A DNA stretch of 64,000 bases, taken from the NCBI GenBank assembly GCA_020881915.1, contig JAJFPB010000002.1, forward strand, positions 2,170,001-2,234,000, read 5' to 3'. Position numbers and translations under genes: made by a program. Within the stretch, counting starts at the first letter, position 1, and each line of letters starts with the position of its first letter. The notes beneath the pieces are model-generated. The model searched no databases. It saw nothing but the letters and a program-made list of their open reading frames with translations, and had not been told where the DNA came from. Shown piece by piece: positions 57,330 to 64,000 of the stretch. Source of the stretch: Paramyrothecium sp. XJ0827. Lineage: Eukaryota > Ascomycota > Sordariomycetes > Hypocreales > Stachybotryaceae.

Positions 57330-58300
57330 TTAACCATAGAGCACTCCCCATTGTTCCGATGTGAGCTCCATGCTCGGCTGTATGAATTTGATGGTTTCAT
57401 TGCACCATGTATTGCCCTCCGCACCAGATCCTGCCAAGGTCACGACCTTCGTCTCTATTGCGCCTTGACACAGCTCGCCCTCGAATGTCACATCGAAGTC
57501 GCCTCGTACCATCTTCATGTCTCCCTTGAGTTTCGCCAACACCCCCTTGTATGGATTCCGCAACTCGAAGGAGCTCATGCCGTGGTCGATCTCCACCGGG
57601 CTGGGGTTATGGAGAGTTACCGTCAGCGTCAGCTTGGCACCCTCTCTCCGCTCAATATTTTTTACCGCCGCCTTCAGACCGCCCATGCCCTTGAGAGGCA
57701 CGTCGAGATTGTAATGGCAATCGACGGAGAGCCCGAGCGCACTGACCGTGCAGCCCTCATTCTCCAACCTGAAGCCAGTCTCCTCACTGCTGATCACACT
57801 GCGGACATAGTCCTTGTACGCTGCCATGTCCGTGATCTTGACACGTTGGTCGCGGACAACAATATCCATCCCCCACCAGCTTGTCTGTAGCTCAGGCAAG
57901 CGCATCATGCTGAAGCAGTGCCCATTGAAGGTCAAGTCTACCTCCATGGCGCTCACAGTACTGCTGACTGGCCCCGTCCCAGTGACGCGGGTCTCCATGC
58001 TAATAACATAGGAGCTACGCGGGCAGATCAATGTCAGTGATGTGAACAACCATGCCGTTTGACCTAGAAGTGGACGTACTCTTCTGTTGCATCATCGATT
58101 CTGACCAGCAAGACCTCTAGCGTACTGAGGCTCATCAAATACTGTATCACCGAGTCCATGGCTCTAGAGGGTCGCAGAGCGCCCCATATGTTGTTCGCTT
58201 GGACGTATCGGAGGGAAGGTCGTGCAAATTCCTTGAACAGGTCGGAATCGGAGACGTTCATATCGAAGGCGCTTATGCGGACGGCACCGTCTATATACAT
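57330..58300 (-). pseudogene. N-terminally truncated DUF3712 (Tag1-like) gene, possibly a relic
   Basis: Two exons on the minus strand, 58300-58080 and 58014-57330, joined in phase 2, give 301 residues starting MYIDGAVRISAFDMNVSDSD. The sequence shows DUF3712 beta repeats: MEVDLTFNGHCFSMMRLPEL, AVKNIERREGAKLTLTVTLH and NPSPVEIDHGMSSFELRNPY. Full-length relatives, such as the 852-residue protein at 34870-37657, begin with sorting motifs and a transmembrane helix. None is seen here or in the 450 bp upstream, and there is no signal peptide. The remaining frame and intron are intact, so it is either a recently truncated gene, a short expressed paralogue, or a gene whose 5' exons I cannot detect. 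The pseudogene call is therefore provisional. Confidence 0.55.
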
Positions 58301-58757
58301 CCGTTCAGTTGGCCCACTTTACCCGATCGCATCGGTCACTGCACTTGACCGAAGTCCGTAGGAGCTGTCGGATTGTGGGAGGACAACGCACGATAAAAAA
58401 ACAACAGTAAAAGATCTCTTATTACGATCGCAGACTTTTGCAATACTGGCAATGGATTATTGACAGCAGTCTATATGTGCACCTGGCAAAAACATTACCC
58501 GCCACCTGTCAACCACCGCTCTTCTCTACATAAGGTAAGGTACCTAAGGTAGATGATACCACTTGCCATCACACGCAACATCAACTGGTAACAAAAAATT
58601 ACTGTCTAGGCGGAGATGCAGATTGCCTCAAGCCTTCGAAAATAACACCAAGGATCGCATTGGGAAACTACTTTGTAGACATACTTGATCTCCCCTCCTC
58701 CTAGAGCTTCGTATACACCGTAGCATTAACAATTGTCCAAAATGTATCGGCCCGCCT
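58301..58757. other. Intergenic spacer
   Basis: Contains AGGTACCT at 58538-58545 inside TAAGGTAAGGTACCTAAGGTAGA. No coding remnant of the missing DUF3712 N-terminus was found. Confidence 0.6.
58538..58545. repeat. AGGTACCT palindrome
   Basis: The most extended copy of the recurrent palindrome: CTTAGGTACCTTA on the opposite strand. It lies 238 bp upstream of the truncated DUF3712 gene. Confidence 0.65.
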
Positions 58758-60364
58758 TCAATCGAAGACGATAGCAGCTTTGATTGCACTCTTGTCCTTG
58801 ATACTTTCCAAGGCCTCCCCGAAATCCTCGAGCTTGAAGGTTTTGTTGACGATGCCGGCCGTCTTCACTTTACCGGAGTCAAGATAGTCGATGGTGGCGG
58901 CTGATAGGGGCCGATGTTAGTGCTCAGAACGACACACTTGTGAGGGCAACAGTAACTTACGGAACATAAAGGTTTCGGAGAACGAGCCGAGAATGGTGAT
59001 TTCGTCGCCGAAAATCTTTGCTGGCGGCCATGATACTCTGGCTGAGCCCGAGTAGACGCTGCCGCTTATGAGAAGAAGTGAACCAAAATGACGAAAGAGG
59101 GACTGCTTACCCGTAGACGACTAGAGTACCACCTCGACGAACGTAATGGATGGCATCTTCGAGAATCTTCACGGATCCAGTAGCTTCGACGACTTTGGGG
59201 GGGTCAACATCAGAATGAAACCGGAAGTTTCAGTGAACATACCGATGTCGAAGCCATACGGGTTCTTCTGCTTGAGCTGTGTAAACTGCTCTTCTGGATT
59301 CGAACGAGAGAGCTCGACATAATGATCAGCAGCGTCGAGGCTTCGGGCCAGGTTCATCTTGAGACCCTGAGGTGCAGCGATTGTGACTTGGCAGCCGCCA
59401 TTTTGACGCAGCAGTTGCGCAAGCATCTATAACTACAATGAGACAGAGATATTCGTTTGAGCTTGCGGCTTGCTTACGAGTCCCGTAGGCCCCGCGCCAA
59501 ACATGAGCACATGGGAGCCTAGCTTAGGATTGATCTTCTCCAGTCCGTGGCAGGCGCAAGAGGCGGGCTCAAAGAGGGTTGCATCCACCCAGTTCAGGTT
59601 ATTGAACTTGAACACTTTGGCAGCAGGGTAAGCACAGTACTCAGCGAACCCTCCATTCATGGTTACGCCATGGGCGTTGAACTAAAGTGTGTAAGCATGG
59701 GGACCAAATAAACCGACAAGATGGACCGCGTACATTTTCGCAAAGCAACGGTTGTCCGCGGCGACAGTAGAAGCACTCATTGCAGAGCTCGCTGTTGTCG
59801 GCAGCCACCTTGTCGCCGATTTCAAATCCCTTTACGTCCTGGAAATTCCGTAAGCATTGGGACAGCTTGATCTACGTGACCTAGTCCTTACTTTGCCGAT
59901 AGCAGCGACTATGCCAACCGTCTCGTGACCAGGGATGAGAGGAAACTTGGCAATAAACTCGCCCTCGTGGATATGCTAGGAGTCTCGTCAGCTTTGACGG
60001 GGAAGAGCAGCCCCTCAATTGCGTCGACTTACCAAATCTGTGGTCATAGATCAGCGTTGTCTGCTATGGTTAGGGTTGTTCAACTTACCAGTACCACAAA
60101 CTCCGCAGGCCTTGACTTTTACCAGTACGTCGTGGTCTCGCAATTCCGGTACTGGGACTTGGACGATTGACCACTCCTCGGGCTTCTCATAGCTATGGAA
60201 AGCAATCACGAATTAGTGAGTGAATAATTGACGGGCTCGTTTAGTCATGACGGTTTTCTTGAATGAGTCGAGGATGGAGAATCTTGGTTGACAAGGAAGC
60301 GATTGCCCATATAGAAGGTGTCTACTTGCCGGAGAGCCTTCATTTGCTTGGGAATAGACCCCAT
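58758..60364 (-). CDS. Zinc-dependent polyol (D-arabinitol-type) dehydrogenase, MDR family, ten exons
   Basis: Exons on the minus strand: 60364-60330, 60192-60089, 60037-60033, 59975-59892, 59838-59734, 59681-59478, 59426-59243, 59192-59111, 59064-58961 and 58900-58758. They total 1050 nt, 349 residues, the normal medium-chain dehydrogenase length. Catalytic zinc ligands are Cys44 in ACGVCGTDLH and His65/Glu66 in PLIPGHE. The structural zinc cysteines are 95, 98, 101 and 109 in [19 protein letters not shown]. The Rossmann motif MFGAGPTGL precedes the NAD(P) domain. It resembles fungal D-arabinitol/sorbitol-type dehydrogenases that interconvert polyols and ketoses; exact substrate and cofactor are not certain. 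Exon 3 is a 5-nt microexon needed to make GTDLHIHEGEF. Intron 1 appears to start with GCAAGT. Nine introns in a 1 kb coding sequence is high for the window. Confidence 0.87.
60033..60037 (-). other. 5-nt microexon (ATTTG) of the polyol dehydrogenase gene
   Basis: The context on the gene strand is GACCACAG, ATTTG, GTAAGTCG. Together with a G carried over from exon 2 it encodes Asp47 and Leu48 of the conserved zinc-site motif CGTDLH. Introns of 51 and 57 nt flank it, both with normal GT-AG borders. Confidence 0.82.
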
Positions 60365-62091
60365 TGTTAGTGCTCTTCTGTCCTATTACCAGGTGTTTGA
60401 GGAGTCGCAGTTGGACGAGAAAGGAGGGACTCCTTTCAAGTGTCAAGCGATCAATTGATAAGTAAAATGGCAGAGTGCTTCTGTGTAGGGAAAAGGGCCG
60501 TTGGCTTCACGATGACTCTCGACAAGACACGGCGTGTGAACACTATGGATTCCTCGAGCTCACCAACCAAAAGAGAGAGAAATGCGAGCATAAATGGACG
60601 GCCAAGAAAGGGGGGGCTGCCCTTCTTAACGTGAATGTACCTTCATTGAGCTAGAAGTGCGTAAGCCATCGTTGATGCCACCCTCCCTCTATCTGTTCAA
60701 CGGATACACCGATGGCCTTCACAGATGGCTTCCGGCTGCGATACAATATCCGAATCAAACACTTGCGTATAGTTTTCTACAGTTCCAGGAACAGGGATGG
60801 GCGGGTCCCGAAAATGTCACTCATCTAAGACAACATCTCACATTTCCGGAAGCAGCCTTTGTCGGTCGACTCAGCCAGCAATTGCAAACTGCAAGCGTTG
60901 GCAGAAATTTAGGTTGTTGAGCCCTTCCACTGGCCAGTATTCCATGTAGTGAGCTAAAAACAGCACGAGACCACCGTCTTGGTCGTGGCTACACGAGGCG
61001 TTGAGACTTGATCGGGGCTACTTGCAAGCCTCAACCACCGAGATGCCCTAGCCGGCTGGCATCACCCCCAATCAGAATAGAGTTCATCCCTGGGTCAGAG
61101 TGCCCGCGCGGAATATCAAGCTTACGTGTTGTGAGAGCCGGTGTCTTATCACGGCTTGAGACTAGCAAGTTTACATAGTGGTTAGTAGGTTGTACTATGG
61201 TAAGGTAGCTTGGGTCCTTGAGCATCCAGACCACGATAACTGCGCTTGCAATTGGTGTTGCAACCACCACAAAGGTGGTGGGGGGGGGCACCCGTCACTT
61301 GGCCATATGATTGATTTTATGATGCATTGCACAAGGAACCATGGAAATCCAACGAACACAAAACACCTAGCGGCCTATTGGGTTCTATTCTCCCACATGT
61401 GTTATGTGGAGATGATGGCATGCTGTTCCTCAATTACACAACTTGAACCACACAAGACAGTGTAAGTTGTTCCAAGAGGGCTAAGAGTTGCGGAACCGAG
61501 CAAGGAATCATGCTACGAGAGCCGTATGTGAGGACACTGCTTTGATATACTTGTGGATGTTGGTCGACAATTTGAGGCCGCCTTTACCATAGCAGCACAT
61601 AAATGGCCATGAAAGATGATAAATGCGTGCTCTAGGGTACCCCTATTGCAGTGAGATCATCCAAAGTCGAGTCATGGCGTTTTGGCCGGCACTTGCTGAC
61701 GTTTACGACTGACAACGACGAGCAAGAACCCACCCAATCTATACTTGCATCTGGGATTTTCATTCATGATGATTCGATGCAATGCTGGTGGCACCGGGTT
61801 CGTTGCATGTTCGAAAAAGGACATTTCTTCAGACATCACATTGAGGAGCATTCACCATTGTGGAAAATCACAGGTATTCCCGAGCGACTATTTTTCGTCT
61901 GACGAGCAAAAAACACAGACCCTGATGCAAATGATTTCCGAGGATCTAGCTTCCAGAACTCCCACGATGTCCCCGACGCAACCGGTCACACGAGTGGACT
62001 CATGGTTTGAATTGCCCTCCGTTTTTAGAGTACATGTCGTTGCCTGCCATGCATTCCTTAAGTTCAAAACCGTAAGATGAAATTTGGTTCG
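60365..62091. other. 1.7 kb intergenic region
   Basis: Promoter of the dehydrogenase on the left, eS10 3' flank on the right. It includes a run of nine G at 61280-61288. Several 80-110 codon frames exist without domain content; none is called. Confidence 0.6.
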
Positions 62092-62707
62092 TTAAGACGG
62101 GGGAGCGCCACGGCCACGGCCGTAACCACCACGGCTAGAAGTATCGTGTCAGCAAATTGATTCCCGGCCCAATGCTCGAACTGGTACTCACAATTGAGGA
62201 GCAAACTCGCCCGGAGCACCACCCTCCTTGCCCTCGCCAGCATCGCGCCTGCGGTAGCCGCCCTCGCGCTCGCCACGGTCACCACGGTCGCCGCGGCCAC
62301 GGCCGAATGGCCGCCTCTCACGCTCGCCCTCGCCGAGCATTCCACGGGGAGGAGCATGCGATCGCTGCTGCTTGATGTGGGTGGCAGGAACGATCTCGGC
62401 GGGGAGGTGAAGCCATTCGCGGAGGTAGTCGAGACCCTCGGGGGTCAGGGTGTAGTAGTAGTATTGCCACGAGAACTGAGTCTTGACATAGCCGCGGGAG
62501 GTCAGAGACTGGCAAGCCTTGATGACAAAGAGGTTCTTGGTGTCGATGTCGGGGTGCTTGGGAAGGTTGAAGTCCTTCTGCGCGACGAGTACGCCCTCGC
62601 GGAAGAGGTACTGGGAGATTTGGTCAGCGGGCGTGAAATTGCATCTTACGGAGATAGAGCTGTTCTACCTCGTGGATCTTCTTGCGGTCGGCCTTGGGAA
62701 TCAACAT
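62092..62707 (-). CDS. rps10: 40S ribosomal protein S10 (eS10)
   Basis: Three exons on the minus strand, 62707-62669, 62610-62192 and 62134-62092, give 166 residues. The start [13 protein letters not shown] joins at intron 1 to [20 protein letters not shown], the invariant eS10 core. Next come [20 protein letters not shown] and [20 protein letters not shown], a winged-helix domain. The C-terminus is Arg/Gly-rich and ends [13 protein letters not shown] across intron 2. The protein sits in the head of the small subunit near the mRNA entry and is a target of ribosome-quality-control ubiquitination in other eukaryotes. Intron 1 uses GTAGAA immediately after the IHE codons; a later GTAAGA would add residues not found in eS10. 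It is divergent from sde2. Confidence 0.97.
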
Positions 62708-63044
62708 CGTGGCGGTTGTGCTGCTGGAATCGATGTTGGAGGTGACAGTTTTGCGAAAGGCACGGCTTGCCAGGTCAAGTCTCAAAATGGATAACTTTTG
62801 TGGGCGAAACCCTACAAGAAATTCGACCTAGCGAGGTGGGGTGGCTGGCATTTCCGCCCGCTGTGCGTTGTGGCTGACGATCACGTGCTGATAAGATAGC
62901 GATATGGCAAGGGTGGCGCAAGGCGCTGGTCTCCGATATCACGATGGGTTCAGGCCTCTGCTTGCCTTCATTGTCTCCTCAGCATCCAGGACGTGTATAA
63001 CTTCGCCAGTGAATCGGCTCTTGCACAAAAATATCACTATCACC
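62708..63044. promoter_or_regulatory. Bidirectional promoter of rps10 and sde2
   Basis: The 337 bp spacer has AACCCTA at 62808-62814 (Tbf1-like) and CACGTG at 62882-62887 (Cbf1-like), followed by GATAAGATA at 62891-62899. The CCCTA plus CACGTG pair recalls the uL3 promoter. An open in-frame extension of sde2 reaches back to 62904 but shows no conservation pattern. Confidence 0.45.
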
Positions 63045-63896
63045 ATGGCTTCGAAAACCTTGAACGTGCTCATCTCCAGCTTCGGCGGCCTTGGCCTGCC
63101 CGGCACATTGGTCCTACCTGTCCCATCAGCCACCACGGTATCCGACCTCAGAGAGCAGATCGAAGAGCGCATGCCTACCACCGATTCCAGATTTATACTC
63201 ACCACTCTTTCAAACAAGCAACTGCCCCAAAGATCGGAATCACCTATTTCTAGTCTTTTGTCCTCGGCGACGAGCGAGTTTCTCTCCCTTCGATTGTCTG
63301 TTCCATTATGTGGTGGCAAAGGTGGTTTCGGATCCCAACTGCGAGCGGCTGGTGGTCGCATGTCGTCCCGGAAGAAGAAGACCCAGGACGATCACGGCTC
63401 AAGCCGTAACCTTGATGGACGGCGGCTTCGAACAGTCAACGAGGCAAAGGCGCTGGCGGAGTATCTTGCTATCAAACCGGAGATGGACAAGAAGGAGAAA
63501 GAAAAGCGACGCGAGAGATGGGAGCAGATTGTACAGAGCTCCGAAGCAAAAGAAGCCGAGATCAAGTCGGGAGGCAAAGGCCGACTCGATGGGAAATGGG
63601 TTGAGGATAAGGAAGAGAGCAACGAAAGAACACGCGATGCAGTCCTCGCTGCGATGAAGGCTGGTAACTACAAGGACAACCTGCTCAGCTCATCGCATGA
63701 ATCGCAATCCACGGAGCGAAGCAACAGCCAGTCCGGAAAGGAGGAGGAGGAGGAGGAGGAAAAGTCCAGTTCAAAGGCGTCTACTCCGCCGTCTGAGCAT
63801 GATCAAAAGGACAAAGGCAAAGCGAGGACGTTCTTTGGCTTCGATGAGGATGATGAGTTTATGAGTTCAGATGACGAGGACATCAAGGCTAATTAA
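63045..63896 (+). CDS. sde2: Sde2 homologue (ubiquitin-fold splicing and silencing factor)
   Basis: A single exon of 283 residues. An N-terminal ubiquitin-like fold ([20 protein letters not shown] and following) ends in [20 protein letters not shown]. The cut after GG at 90-91 leaves KGG as the new N-terminus. That is the hallmark of Sde2, whose precursor is processed by deubiquitinases before the mature form joins the spliceosome. In fission yeast Sde2 promotes excision of particular introns and heterochromatic silencing. [10 protein letters not shown] follows, then a charged coiled region ([20 protein letters not shown]). The acidic tail has a poly-Glu run and [21 protein letters not shown] start at 63045; the upstream ATG at 62904 would displace the ubiquitin fold. 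Confidence 0.93.
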   Translation: MASKTLNVLISSFGGLGLPGTLVLPVPSATTVSDLREQIEERMPTTDSRFILTTLSNKQLPQRSESPISSLLSSATSEFLSLRLSVPLCGGKGGFGSQLRAAGGRMSSRKKKTQDDHGSSRNLDGRRLRTVNEAKALAEYLAIKPEMDKKEKEKRRERWEQIVQSSEAKEAEIKSGGKGRLDGKWVEDKEESNERTRDAVLAAMKAGNYKDNLLSSSHESQSTERSNSQSGKEEEEEEEKSSSKASTPPSEHDQKDKGKARTFFGFDEDDEFMSSDDEDIKAN

Positions 63897-64000
63897 TGCC
63901 TGACTTGGGGCGATCATTTGTCGAGGGCACTCGCTTTGGGACATACCGGTTTAATGGTTGGAGTTTGGGTGTGCATTCAAGGAGCGGCTGCATTTGGAGT
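63897..64000. other. Right edge: 3' flank of sde2
   Basis: 104 bp after the stop; no feature seen before the window ends. Confidence 0.6.

Noticed and set aside
62904..63044. N-terminal extension of Sde2
   Set aside because: Would move the ubiquitin-like fold away from the N-terminus, contrary to the processing logic of the family.

Overview
The window is nuclear DNA of a filamentous ascomycete, most likely a Sordariomycete and probably Hypocreales. Genes carry many short (about 50-140 nt) spliceosomal introns with GTRNGT donors, CTAAC-like branch points and CAG/TAG acceptors. The proteins are typical of mould housekeeping loci: TrpE, Ilv6, ornithine carbamoyltransferase, Sec17, Ypi1, Snu66/SART-1 and a GH15-CBM20 glucoamylase. 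The order-level placement is inferred from protein flavour only. I see no virus, plasmid, CRISPR array, intact transposon, rRNA or tRNA gene.

Layout, left to right: the 3' end of a probable Cyc8/Ssn6 co-repressor gene (1-306, +); ribosomal protein uL3 (1068-2503, +, 5 exons); a small conserved fungal protein with a possible mitochondrial leader (3038-3876, +); anthranilate synthase component I (4870-6507, +); a conserved basic/Ser-Pro-rich protein (7109-8443, -); a 3.3 kb gap; a DNA polymerase iota-like translesion polymerase with a C-terminal UBZ finger (11787-13563, +); a DUF726/Mil1-TMCO4 hydrolase-fold protein (15816-17894, +); a DENN + C1 protein (18588-22147, -); a 4.9 kb low-complexity gap; TRAPPC13 (27028-28021, -); a nine-exon KHDC4/BLOM7-like KH protein (28595-30594, -); Ilv6 (31599-32616, +); ornithine carbamoyltransferase (32771-33940, -); a Tag1-like DUF3712 vacuolar membrane protein (34870-37657, +); SART-1/Snu66 (38456-40489, -); secreted glucoamylase (42534-44769, +); Sec17/alpha-SNAP (45183-46276, -); a Gta3/GatF-like amidotransferase subunit (46705-47271, +); Ypi1 (47548-48082, -); a YqeH-type circularly permuted GTPase, Gep3/Mtg3 (48918-51107, -); a Mrp49-like mitoribosomal protein (51428-52222, +); a Hul4-type HECT ligase (52394-56077, -); a truncated DUF3712 gene (57330-58300, -); a ten-exon zinc polyol dehydrogenase (58758-60364, -); ribosomal protein eS10 (62092-62707, -); and Sde2 (63045-63896, +).

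The genes are mostly unrelated in function, but some pairings make sense. The mitoribosome-assembly GTPase and a mitoribosomal protein share a 320 bp divergent promoter. eS10 and the splicing factor Sde2 share a 337 bp one. The amino-acid genes trpE and OTC carry TGACTC general-control boxes, whereas ilv6 shows none.

The most unusual content is in gene architecture. Reading frame and family conservation require a 5-nt internal exon in the polyol dehydrogenase. The frame strongly suggests a 3-nt exon in the mitoribosomal gene. Two introns appear to use GC-AG borders. A palindrome, AGGTACCT, recurs in the intergenic spacers. The ilv6-OTC spacer (32617-32770), the gta3-ypi1 spacer (47272-47547) and the mL61-HECT spacer (52223-52393) are short and hold only convergent 3' ends.
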